Shown one piece after another: positions 16,232 to 23,567 of a stretch of 29,751 nt of DNA. Both the position numbers and the translations under genes were made by a program. The DNA comes from a virus. The stretch lies in the IMG/VR virus record IMGVR_UViG_3300028844_000192, positions 1-29,751 of that record; one strand, 5' to 3'. Position 1 is the stretch's first letter. Every line of letters begins with the position of its first letter. The notes beneath the pieces were generated by a model that worked only from the letters and a program-made list of their open reading frames with translations, was not told where the DNA came from and ran no database searches.

Positions 16232-16534
16232 TTAAGTTGTATAGCCACCACCAGCCTTCTTATAAGCTTGTGCTAACATCTGAGCTTTACGAGCACTCCA
16301 CTGACCCGGAGCACCCCCTTTGCTACCTGCTTTAATTTTTTCAAATAGTTTTTTACGCATACCCGGTTTGGTATAGTTACCAGCTTTATTAACTGTAGAC
16401 TTTGGTTTACCACCACGAGATAAAGGCTTTACACTCTTGCGAGTATAAGAACCTTTTCCCTTTTTAGGTTTAACAACCTTTGGTTGGTATAGTCTGTTGG
16501 CTAAAGACTTAGCAACAGGGTTTTCTTTACCCAT
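16232..16534 (-). CDS. Basic conserved protein with KAGSKGGAPGQWSARKAQ motif (100 aa), first half of a DUF5872-like pair
   Basis: Residues about 52-98 (GNYTKPGMRKKLFEKIKAGS then KGGAPGQWSARKAQMLAQAY and KKAGGGY) match the N-terminal half of bacterial DUF5872-type proteins as I remember them. Residues 1-50 are Lys/Arg-rich and disordered (VVKPKKGKGSYTRKSVKP). The matching second half is a separate gene at 15285-15542. The start is well supported by GGAGGG 5 bases before the ATG. It lies 9 bases after the 473-residue basic protein. Function unknown; the charge suggests binding to nucleic acid or an acidic capsid surface. Confidence 0.7.
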   Translation of the reverse strand: MGKENPVAKSLANRLYQPKVVKPKKGKGSYTRKSVKPLSRGGKPKSTVNKAGNYTKPGMRKKLFEKIKAGSKGGAPGQWSARKAQMLAQAYKKAGGGYTT

Positions 16535-16543
16535 AATACCCTC

Positions 16544-17965
16544 CTATTTTTTAGGTTTACGTGCAGCCCCAAAACCTCTTACCTGACGAGCACAACCACT
16601 TTTAATGCTACCACCCTCTCCAAATTTAGCTGCCAAAGCTGGGTCCATTTTATTTTGAACAGCTTCAGGAAGTTTAGAAAAACCATCGTATTTTTTAGGT
16701 GGATTTGAAGGTTTTTTACCTGCGGGTTTTCTAGATTTAAAAACTGGCGGTCTTTTAGCTGTTTTCATTCCAGCTTTTTTAATTCCACCAAATGTAATCT
16801 TTTTTTCTCCAGTATATTGAGCATCTTTTTGTGGAGTATCATACTTAGTTGTATTATACTTATTAACAGTCTTAGTCATAGGTTTTGTTTTTTTACCTAC
16901 CTTACCACCAGACATTTTATTATTAGCTGTGTTTTTAAAACGCATATTGCGAGCAGCTATATAATCTGCTTTACCTGCAGCAAGATTACCCTGTGTACCT
17001 GCAATAGCAGCTTTAGCAGCCGCCTTACCAGTACCACCATACATTTTCATAAGTGCCTTACGTTCTCCTGCACTGCCGGGAAAGATATTGCCTTTAAGAC
17101 CAAAGCCAGTATTTTTACTTGCAGAAATAGCTGTTTTTTCTACAATCCTTGGCCCTTTTGTTTTAGGTGCAGCTTTTGTTTTAGTTGATGGTTTAGGTAG
17201 TCCTTGCACTTTTGGTTTTGGTTTCGGCATAGCCATAGGTTTACCTGCATCAGATGGTTTACCCTCTAATGCTTTTTTACCTTGAGCAATTGTTCCCAAA
17301 GCCGCACCAGTTTTTACAATATTACCAATACCCGGTTTAAGTGGTTTTTGTTGAGTAGTAGTTCTTTGCTGTGATGGACGCATAGTACTAGAACGCCCAC
17401 TACCTACAGGACGTGGACCTGCTGTTGTTTTGCCACCACCTTTAGGAACTGAACCACTAACTGGTCTTTTAGGTAATAGAGAAGTGCGAGGCTTCTGATT
17501 AAAAACTTTTTCTGCAGTAGTAACGCCAGTCTTACCTTGACCAACTATTGGTTTTTTAGGAATAACTTTAGGTGCTTTTTTTAAAGCAGGTGGTGTTTTC
17601 TTTAAAGAAGGTGGTGTTTTCTTTAAAGAAGGTGGTTGCTTCTTTAATGTAGCACGACCTACTCCTGCAGTAGGTTTAGAAAGTTTTGGTGCTGCCTGTA
17701 CTGCACCTTCTCCCATCTGACGACCCCTACCTGCACCTGAGATAGGTTTAAATGGTTTAACACCTGCTGCTGTACGCATCTTAGGAGCAATGTTTTTAGC
17801 TTGCTTTACAGATGTAACAGTAGGTACTTTACTTGCACCTCCTGCTTTTTTAACAGCTTGTGTAGTTGCTTTTTTAGCACCTTGACGCATCAGTTGTTGA
17901 ATTACTTTAGGAGCAACTGCACGTACTACATTACCCCCAATTATTAATAGAAGTGGAAGAGCCAT
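16544..17965 (-). CDS. Large basic low-complexity protein with GGSIKSGC tail tag (473 aa)
   Basis: Unknown function. The N-terminus has a hydrophobic stretch (LPLLLIIGGNVVRAV, residues 3-17) that could be a membrane or core-binding helix. Residues 20-430 are Lys/Pro/Ala/Gly/Thr-rich with almost no predicted fold. A tandem repeat of LKKTPPS lies near residues 108-128, recalling histone H1-like tails. An internal SGGKVGKK occurs near 355. The C-terminus FGEGGSIKSGCARQVRGFGA resembles the end of the following 437-residue protein (GGKV... RGCGAAMRGYGKA). The gene overlaps its upstream neighbour by TAATG. A capsid-internal or DNA-binding role is inference. Confidence 0.6.
   Translation of the reverse strand: MALPLLLIIGGNVVRAVAPKVIQQLMRQGAKKATTQAVKKAGGASKVPTVTSVKQAKNIAPKMRTAAGVKPFKPISGAGRGRQMGEGAVQAAPKLSKPTAGVGRATLKKQPPSLKKTPPSLKKTPPALKKAPKVIPKKPIVGQGKTGVTTAEKVFNQKPRTSLLPKRPVSGSVPKGGGKTTAGPRPVGSGRSSTMRPSQQRTTTQQKPLKPGIGNIVKTGAALGTIAQGKKALEGKPSDAGKPMAMPKPKPKVQGLPKPSTKTKAAPKTKGPRIVEKTAISASKNTGFGLKGNIFPGSAGERKALMKMYGGTGKAAAKAAIAGTQGNLAAGKADYIAARNMRFKNTANNKMSGGKVGKKTKPMTKTVNKYNTTKYDTPQKDAQYTGEKKITFGGIKKAGMKTAKRPPVFKSRKPAGKKPSNPPKKYDGFSKLPEAVQNKMDPALAAKFGEGGSIKSGCARQVRGFGAARKPKK
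17580..17642 (-). repeat. 21-bp tandem repeat in the 473-residue basic protein
   Basis: Three consecutive copies of a 21-base unit (tttaaagaaggtggtgtttt c on the plus strand, with small differences) encode a seven-residue motif LKK[TQA]PP[SA]. Near-identical copies suggest recent expansion by slippage. Confidence 0.8.
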
Positions 17966-19278
17966 TATGTTATTCCTTTCATTGCTTTACCGTAGCCACG
18001 CATTGCTGCACCACAACCACGTGGGCTTTTTGATTTAATTTGTTTACCTGATTTGTACATACCTACTTTGCCACCTTTACGTTTATTTACTGTGGCAGTC
18101 TTAGTTCCCATTCTAGTAGGTGATGAAGGACTACTAATTTTAGTTGCTTGCTTCTTAGCATCACTAACTTTGTTTTGTTGTAGATCATTTGCAATATTAG
18201 TAAGCCTACGTTTTTCTGTTTGAGCTTCTGTAATTTCCTTACGAAGTTTATTCTTAACTTCTGAAGTCTTTGCATTTTTTAATGCTGTTTCTGCTCTATC
18301 AATACGTTGTTCTACAACAGGAATATCTTTATTACGAATCTTATTAATTTGTGATTCGGCACGTTTGATATTCTTTTGTACTGCTTTTTTCTCACCACTA
18401 ACTTTTGGTGGTGTCTTTGCACCAAGAGGTGGAAGTAAACCTTTTGCTTTTAAACGATTACGCAAACCTTCTATTTTACTTTTTGGTTTATTAGCTATAC
18501 GAACACCCGGTTCTTTTGTCATCATTATAGTTTTTAATTGAGTTGTTGTAAAGTCTGGAGCAAATCTTTTTTGAATGTACTCTAGCTTTTCAGATAAACG
18601 CATTTGTTTAAAGGTATCTTTATCTACCTTTTTACCTTTAACAGTAGGTTGCTCATTCATCGTCTGATAAAGATATTCATTTTTCTTTGTGCCTGTAGGA
18701 CCAGAAGCAGCAATAATCTTCTGAGTTCCACCACGTGTTTTAATAAGTTTTTCACCTGCAGGAGTAAGAGAAAGAGTACGATCCATAATCGTTACTCGTT
18801 CTTTACCTTCATTCTTCATATCCTGTAAAGCTCTTCTAATTAAGCTTCTACGTTCTTTCATTTGTTCTTCAGAAAAACCTTTAAATGCTCCTCGTGAACG
18901 AAGCTTTGAAGTTTCTTTACGAGCACGTGACATAACCTTTTTAACACGAGGTGCAGCATTTTCTGCTTTCTTAATAGCATCTGCTACAGAAATCTTGCCC
19001 TTTGTTTCTTTTACTTCTGCAATGGCATTTGTTTTTACATTTCCAGAAACATCTTTGTTACGAATTTCTGAAATCTTTTTATCAATCATTCGATCTCGTG
19101 TAAGACCTGCTTTAGTAGTACCTGCTTTTTCTGCAGCTTCTGCTTGACGTTGTTGATAAGTTGCTTGACGTGCTTTAGATTGTGCAGCACGTTTACCTCT
19201 GCCTTTGCGTTTGTCTACCTTCGGCCTACCACGTCCTTTTGTAGCAGCTTTAATAATAGGTTTAATAATGTTTGCCAT
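17965..19278 (-). CDS. Large basic helical protein with RGCGAAMRGYGKA tail tag (437 aa)
   Basis: Unknown function. The N-terminal 50 residues are Lys/Arg-rich (GRGRPKVDKRKGRGKRAAQS, an AT-hook-like GRGRPK at about 15-20). Long charged helices fill residues 50-200 and 290-390 (AESQINKIRNKDIPVVEQRI, ETALKNAKTSEVKNKLRKEI), probably coiled coil. A short ordered patch near 205-275 contains EKLEYIQKRFAPDFTT. The end contains RKGGKVGMYKSGKQIKS and PRGCGAAMRGYGKAMKG, which I recall from the ends of several small marine phage proteins. It begins directly after the adaptor gene (GGGAG ribosome site). A DNA-binding or internal head protein is plausible but not shown. Confidence 0.6.
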   Translation of the reverse strand: MANIIKPIIKAATKGRGRPKVDKRKGRGKRAAQSKARQATYQQRQAEAAEKAGTTKAGLTRDRMIDKKISEIRNKDVSGNVKTNAIAEVKETKGKISVADAIKKAENAAPRVKKVMSRARKETSKLRSRGAFKGFSEEQMKERRSLIRRALQDMKNEGKERVTIMDRTLSLTPAGEKLIKTRGGTQKIIAASGPTGTKKNEYLYQTMNEQPTVKGKKVDKDTFKQMRLSEKLEYIQKRFAPDFTTTQLKTIMMTKEPGVRIANKPKSKIEGLRNRLKAKGLLPPLGAKTPPKVSGEKKAVQKNIKRAESQINKIRNKDIPVVEQRIDRAETALKNAKTSEVKNKLRKEITEAQTEKRRLTNIANDLQQNKVSDAKKQATKISSPSSPTRMGTKTATVNKRKGGKVGMYKSGKQIKSKSPRGCGAAMRGYGKAMKGIT

Positions 19279-19953
19279 TTATGTGCTCCCTTGTACGATT
19301 GGATTATCTGCACCTGCTGGGCTGGCTGGTGCTTCCATATCGTCCCTTCTTGTTCTACGTGCTTGGTTTCGTAATGATTCGACTGCTTGTTGAAATCTTG
19401 TTTCAAACAATTGACTAGCTTGATAGTCTTTCATAAATATAAGTGATTCAACCATACAGGCATTAAATAAAGCATCATAACAAAAATCAGTAAAGTAATT
19501 ATTTGGTGTAGCAGATGTTAATGTAATGGGTCTGCTAGTATATCCTATCTCACCATCATACGTTGATACAGGAGTAGGAGCAATAATAATTGTTGTGTTG
19601 TCACGTTTGCCATAATACTGTGGAACTCCTGTGCTTGCGCTTACAGGCCAGTAGTCCCTAATGTACTCATCTGTACGTTGTAATAATTGAATTTTAGTTG
19701 GATCAGTAGTGCTAGTAAGAGAGGTTTGAATGTTTAAACTTTTTACTACTCTTGTTCCAGAAACTAATGTAATAAGATTGTTATCTACAGATACGGCTAC
19801 AGATGTATATGTTACTAAACCATAGTCGTCAAGAACTCTTGTCAGACGATCTTCTGCTCTATTAACAATCTTTGGAATATAATTTAAAAACTCTGTGCCA
19901 TCATTTTCTGTAGCACCAATTAAGTCTTCAACTAAAAAAGTATAATTAGCCAT
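19279..19953 (-). CDS. Head-tail adaptor candidate (224 aa)
   Basis: Likely sits beneath the portal. The N-terminal 45 residues are helical (LNYIPKIVNRAEDRLTRVLD), a beta region follows (LVTYTSVAVSVDNNLITLVS, VPQYYGKRDNTTIIIAPTP), and a helix near residues 165-205 has the pattern NNYFTDFCYDALFNACMVES LIFMK. That combination, P-x-Y-Y ... I-x-x-A-P-x-P ... Y-x-x-x-Y-x-x-R-P, then a Tyr/Ala/Cys-rich helix, is what I recall for adaptor proteins of short-tailed marine phages (SU10-adaptor-like, name from memory). The C-terminus is basic then Pro-rich. It overlaps the upstream 101-residue gene by 8 bases. Confidence 0.65.
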   Translation of the reverse strand: MANYTFLVEDLIGATENDGTEFLNYIPKIVNRAEDRLTRVLDDYGLVTYTSVAVSVDNNLITLVSGTRVVKSLNIQTSLTSTTDPTKIQLLQRTDEYIRDYWPVSASTGVPQYYGKRDNTTIIIAPTPVSTYDGEIGYTSRPITLTSATPNNYFTDFCYDALFNACMVESLIFMKDYQASQLFETRFQQAVESLRNQARRTRRDDMEAPASPAGADNPIVQGST

Positions 19954-20251
19954 AATAAACTGCTACAGTAGCTGCTGATGTAGGAGCAGAAACTTTAACA
20001 GGACCTACCATTCTAACACCAAAATCTGGAATTATAATGTCACTTGCATCATTTGCTGTTGTACCTACAAATTTAATGTTTGCACCTTTTACGTTATTAT
20101 ACTCATCTGTTTGAGAACCAGTAATAGTAAATGTACCTACACCTGAATAAGTTACACCTTTAATACGAGTATCAGCAACAGTTGTACTTGTTAAACTATC
20201 TAGCAATGCGCCAGATCCTGTAACAAAAGCGTTACGGATATTAGAAGCCAT
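19946..20251 (-). CDS. Small beta-rich structural protein (101 aa)
   Basis: Unknown function. It is Thr/Val/Gly-rich with few charges (MASNIRNAFVTGSGALLDSL, then DTRIKGVTYSGVGTFTITGS). Near residues 70-80 IIIPDFGVRMVGPVKV suggests another strand pair. Proteins of this size between the capsid gene and adaptors are common in marine phages and may be head decoration or neck proteins. The start has a GGAG ribosome site. It is the first gene after the capsid terminator, so it may head a separate transcript. Confidence 0.6.
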   Translation of the reverse strand: MASNIRNAFVTGSGALLDSLTSTTVADTRIKGVTYSGVGTFTITGSQTDEYNNVKGANIKFVGTTANDASDIIIPDFGVRMVGPVKVSAPTSAATVAVYYG

Positions 20252-20306
20252 AGAATTTCTCCATTTGTTAATTAGTTAGTTATTATTCTATTTGTATATT
20301 ATACAC

Positions 20307-20335
20307 AAAAAAAGAGGGATACGAAAGTACCCCTC
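20307..20335 (-). terminator. Intrinsic terminator after the capsid gene
   Basis: On the minus strand GAGGGGTAC-TTTC-GTATCCCTC forms a 9-bp stem with one G-T wobble and a four-base loop, followed by seven T. It lies about 30 bases after the capsid stop. The plus side also shows a T-rich stretch, so it may work in both directions. It would let capsid protein be made in excess over downstream genes. Confidence 0.85.
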
Positions 20336-20364
20336 CTTCTTTTTTATTATTTTTTTGGTTATTT

Positions 20365-21309
20365 CTAGCTTGAGCCAGAAGCACCATAGAAACCACGCCA
20401 GTCGGAAAAACCGAAGCTGTAACGTTCACGAGCCTTGAACCGAATATTTCCGGTGTCAAAGTCTGGTTCCATTTTAGTTTGCAATGCAGCACGTACAAAC
20501 ATTTTTGTACCATTAGGACAATCTGTCTTAATGAACCAAGCATTTGTATCGGTAAACCTACGATTGACGTAGAAGCCACCCGGTACAAGACCTTGATTAC
20601 GGATTGAGTTAATGTCGTTAACATTAGTCGCACCGTTAGCTGCAGTTGTTGGGTTCACACCAATGGTTGTTGACATTGTGCTGTTCAGAATCTGATCAGC
20701 AGTAAATGCCAAGTCTGATGGAATATGCAAAGACTTAGCTTGCAGACCAATTAGAATACCACGGTCATCTTTGGCTTTTGAAATGGTGATCAGTGATGAT
20801 TCCAAAGAAGCTTCTGACAAGTCAGTTGCTCCAAGGCTGTTAGACTGATTACCTGCGCCAATGGTTGGATGCGAAGCAGAGAACAATGGTTGACCATCGC
20901 CACCCTGAAACGCAGTATTAAAGCCGTTGTTAAACACATCAGCAGCTTTAACTTGTTTAGTGTTTGCCATAGCACGTGCAAGACCACGAGCACGAAGCTT
21001 TGCAAATGTATCGTAGAGGTTGTCTTCCATTGCCTCTTCGGTAACAGCAAATGCCAGTGCGATTGTCTCGTGTGTGTAACGTGACGTAAAGCTCTCTTGA
21101 GCATCATCATAGGACACTGCGGCACCTTCACCTTTAACAGGTGCAGTACCAAATCCTGTAAACAATACTTCTTCTTCAAATGCACGATCTGAGTTTTCTG
21201 TCTCAAATAACGGTGCATGTTCATCAGCTACTTCCCCATACTCCATACCGAATACGGCATTAAGACCGGGGAGAAGCTCTTTTGCAATACTTGCTCTATT
21301 AATAGCCAT
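20365..21309 (-). CDS. Major capsid protein, HK97-type (314 aa)
   Basis: Forms the head shell. Residues 80-130 hold an acidic then helical spine region (EEAMEDNLYDTFAKLRARGL ARAMANTKQ), followed by VFNNGF and DGQPLFSASHP (about 138-148), a sequence I know from marine phage capsid proteins. Before it, an E-loop-like region (EEVLFTGFGTAPVKGEGAAV, residues 46-65) is visible. The C-terminal half has RFTDTNAWFIKTDCPNGTKM and a final KARERYSFGFSDWRGFYGAS. Length is typical. It has a GGGAG ribosome site, follows the scaffold and decoration genes, and is followed by a strong terminator. Confidence 0.9.
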   Translation of the reverse strand: MAINRASIAKELLPGLNAVFGMEYGEVADEHAPLFETENSDRAFEEEVLFTGFGTAPVKGEGAAVSYDDAQESFTSRYTHETIALAFAVTEEAMEDNLYDTFAKLRARGLARAMANTKQVKAADVFNNGFNTAFQGGDGQPLFSASHPTIGAGNQSNSLGATDLSEASLESSLITISKAKDDRGILIGLQAKSLHIPSDLAFTADQILNSTMSTTIGVNPTTAANGATNVNDINSIRNQGLVPGGFYVNRRFTDTNAWFIKTDCPNGTKMFVRAALQTKMEPDFDTGNIRFKARERYSFGFSDWRGFYGASGSS

Positions 21310-21322
21310 TCTTTAATCTCCC

Positions 21323-21937
21323 TTAACCTAATAGGTACGCAGTAATGGTAGCAGGTGCTGAGACAGCAGCAGTCAAGAAGTTATCTGTATGCTGAATGAG
21401 TTGTACATTCAACTTCAGATAAGCGTTCTCAGCAGCTACATCTACATCATTACCCGGCTCATCAACAGAGCCCAGAGTACGACACATAGCAATACCAGTT
21501 GTACGAGTTGCTGCTTCAATACCGTGACCAGACATACCTGTAAAGGTAGAGCCTGAACCAAGAGTTACAGCAAAGTTTTGTGAACCGTGAAGGTCACCAG
21601 CAGTCACAGATGCGTCTGCCTGTACTTCAAACACGGTACGTGAATCATCAGCTACAAGAGCATATGCATCAGTTGCAGATGTGCCTGTAGGCCAATACTT
21701 ACTAAATTTTTGTTCACCATTAGCAACGTAACGACAGCCCTGAAATACACCTTGGACTATTTCTGTTACGGTGGTGATGACTTCCAAATTCCCTGCATTA
21801 ATACGGACAAGATCGCCTGTAAAAATGTTAGCAGCGTAACCTGAAGCAATAGGGTATTCACTTTGACCCTGATTGTTTGGGGTATTACCACGTTTGCGAG
21901 AAGGACGGAAGCCAGATAACGCTAAAGTTGCAGTCAT
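21323..21937 (-). CDS. Capsid-associated structural protein, decoration candidate (204 aa)
   Basis: Probably a head protein by position between scaffold and capsid genes. Residues about 25-45 (SEYPIASGYAANIFTGDLVR) and 62-85 (GVFQGCRYVANGEQKFSKYW) match a conserved pattern I recall in marine phage head operons, with the FSKYWP motif typical of it. It is beta-rich, with few Lys. The last part is Ala/Thr-rich (AENAYLKLNVQLIQ). It could be a cement or head-decoration protein; no catalytic motif is visible. The start has a GGGAG ribosome site. Confidence 0.7.
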   Translation of the reverse strand: MTATLALSGFRPSRKRGNTPNNQGQSEYPIASGYAANIFTGDLVRINAGNLEVITTVTEIVQGVFQGCRYVANGEQKFSKYWPTGTSATDAYALVADDSRTVFEVQADASVTAGDLHGSQNFAVTLGSGSTFTGMSGHGIEAATRTTGIAMCRTLGSVDEPGNDVDVAAENAYLKLNVQLIQHTDNFLTAAVSAPATITAYLLG

Positions 21938-21971
21938 TTGATTTCTCCCTATTTAAAATTGCACTACTAGA

Positions 21972-22469
21972 TTAGCCATCCTGAAATGAAGGATTACGTC
22001 CTCTAGTAACATTCGATTTACTACTATTCTTAATTGGCATACGAGAATCATTTTGACCCATAAGCTGTTGATTAACTGCATCAACCATCTCATGGCTTTT
22101 ATTTTCATAGTATGCCTGACGACTTTGCGCTTTAGCCATTGGCATTTTTGCTAGGGCCAAGTCTCCACGACAGACTGCTCCCATATATCGTCCTTCATCC
22201 CTCACGAAAGATGTATGCTGTAACTCAGGAACCTCATCTACTGTAACAAATTGCCAACCCTCTTGCATTCGAGTGCCAACATTTTTGTAATCGTCCTGAC
22301 CTTTTAGATTTATACGTATCCAACGAAGTGCAAGGTCTTGATTACCGAACCGTTCAAGAACGGTATCTGGAATATCCAACATATTTGGTTCACGATATTC
22401 CATATTTTGTTCCCTAGTATCGAGTTCACGAGTTTCTGCATTACGTGATAAAGTGTTATTACGTGCCAT
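21972..22469 (-). CDS. Conserved marine phage head-operon protein (165 aa)
   Basis: Unknown function. I use the ATG at 22469 (MARNNTLSRNAETRE), because GGAGG lies 8 bases before it; a GTG further upstream would add five residues and include the ribosome site itself. The core holds ALRWIRINLKGQDDYKNVG and GWQFVTVDEVP (residues about 45-78), then GDLALAKMPMAKAQSRQAYY (about 103-122) and SRMP. I recall this RWIR ... GW ... LAKMP pattern from many uncultured marine phages, always between scaffold and capsid genes. It has a mixed charge and probably binds scaffold or capsid. Confidence 0.7.
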   Translation of the reverse strand: MARNNTLSRNAETRELDTREQNMEYREPNMLDIPDTVLERFGNQDLALRWIRINLKGQDDYKNVGTRMQEGWQFVTVDEVPELQHTSFVRDEGRYMGAVCRGDLALAKMPMAKAQSRQAYYENKSHEMVDAVNQQLMGQNDSRMPIKNSSKSNVTRGRNPSFQDG

Positions 22470-22489
22470 TTTAATTTCCTCCACGCTAA

Positions 22490-23461
22490 TTAATATACTG
22501 TAGTATACTCGCCTTCAGCTTTATCTACTTTAAGCTTTTCGGCTGCATACTGTTCCAAGGGTATACCCCATTTTTCTGCCAACCGCACATCTTCTTTAGT
22601 AAGACGTACTTTTTTACCAGAAGAGGCTGATGAAGTGCGTGATGCTCCACCTACCACTTGGGCAGGACTTGACGTTTCCTGCTGACGTTCTGTTGTTTCA
22701 GTTTGTCCTTCAAATCTTTGAGGAAATTTGTTTTTCAAACGTGAATCAATCTCTCCATAAAAATCTTCTTCAGTAGGGTCAAACCCTTCCGATTTTAATT
22801 CCGCATCTACCTCTAAGGCAAGAGTGGTCATTACATTGTCTTGACCAAACCACGGATTTCGACCTGCCCACTCCATTGCAAGTTTGTCATATTCTACAGC
22901 TTTTTGCTGCTGCTGTGGAGCTTGCTTAGTCTCTTGCTGCTGTTCTTCTTCTTCAGGACGATACTGACTTTTAGTAATCTTTAAAGTAGTTGCATCACCT
23001 TGAGCATTATTTAAATTTTTCTGGGCTGCGACAATTCGATCTGCCTCGCCTGATTCTAATGCTTGTCTGTAAGCATCTTCAGCCATTTCAATACGGCTAT
23101 TAATTTGGGTTTCAGCAGCTTCAAAGTTTTTTTCTAAAGAAGATTTAATTTCTTGTTGCTGATTTTTTAATCGTTCTTCTAATTCTTGCTGTCGAGCAAT
23201 AAGACTTTGAATATGTTCTTCTCGCTCTTTCTTTTGTTTAACTAGTTGACGTATGCGTTTTTGTGCTCCAGACTGTTGTTCTTCTGGTTCTTCAGCAGAT
23301 TCTTGCTTAGTCTCAACCTGTGTTTCAGTTTTTTGAGACTGTACACGTTCTTCTGAAACTTCACTAGATGCATCAACTTCTTCTGTTTCAATTTCAAATT
23401 CTACTTTTTCTTCCTCGTTTACGGTTGGGGAAGTATTTACCGTTGCCCATTCTTCAGACAT
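22490..23461 (-). CDS. Scaffolding protein (323 aa)
   Basis: Likely guides head assembly and is absent from the mature head. The N-terminal 65 residues are acidic and Glu/Gln/Thr/Ser-rich. A long coiled coil follows (about 66-155). A Gln-rich linker precedes a conserved block near 198-212 (WAGRNPWFGQDNVMT) and GFDPTEEDFYGEIDSRL, which is typical of marine phage scaffolds. The C-terminal 75 residues contain a basic patch (KKVRLTKEDVRLAEKWG) that would bind the capsid protein. No protease domain is seen. It is the first gene after a promoter-like gap and has an AAGGAG ribosome site. Confidence 0.8.
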   Translation of the reverse strand: MSEEWATVNTSPTVNEEEKVEFEIETEEVDASSEVSEERVQSQKTETQVETKQESAEEPEEQQSGAQKRIRQLVKQKKEREEHIQSLIARQQELEERLKNQQQEIKSSLEKNFEAAETQINSRIEMAEDAYRQALESGEADRIVAAQKNLNNAQGDATTLKITKSQYRPEEEEQQQETKQAPQQQQKAVEYDKLAMEWAGRNPWFGQDNVMTTLALEVDAELKSEGFDPTEEDFYGEIDSRLKNKFPQRFEGQTETTERQQETSSPAQVVGGASRTSSASSGKKVRLTKEDVRLAEKWGIPLEQYAAEKLKVDKAEGEYTTVY

Positions 23462-23516
23462 TTATTTCTCCTTTTACGTCAGTTGCGACACTATGACGAG
23501 TTACGCATTTAAAGTT

Positions 23517-23545
23517 ATAATACAACATACTGTTTATATATACAA
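23517..23545 (-). promoter_or_regulatory. Promoter-like element before the scaffold-capsid genes
   Basis: On the minus strand: TTGTAT (23540-23545), 17-base spacer, TATTAT (23517-23522), giving a leader of about 50 bases to the scaffold start. It overlaps an 18-base motif (23529-23546) that recurs at 15565-15582 with one difference. The 106-base gap around it holds no gene. Confidence 0.55.
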
Positions 23546-23567
23546 TAGGTTGGTTTATTTTTATTTT

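Noticed and set aside
20298-20303. TATAAT just after the capsid terminator on the minus strand, as a promoter for the 101-residue gene
   Set aside because: The base 17 upstream is the terminator loop and gives a poor -35 match. A -10 alone is not enough in this AT-rich DNA.
23477-23498. CGTCA...TGACG inverted repeat in the leader of the scaffold gene
   Set aside because: Only five base pairs with a 12-base loop and no extension; too weak to call a riboswitch or hairpin.
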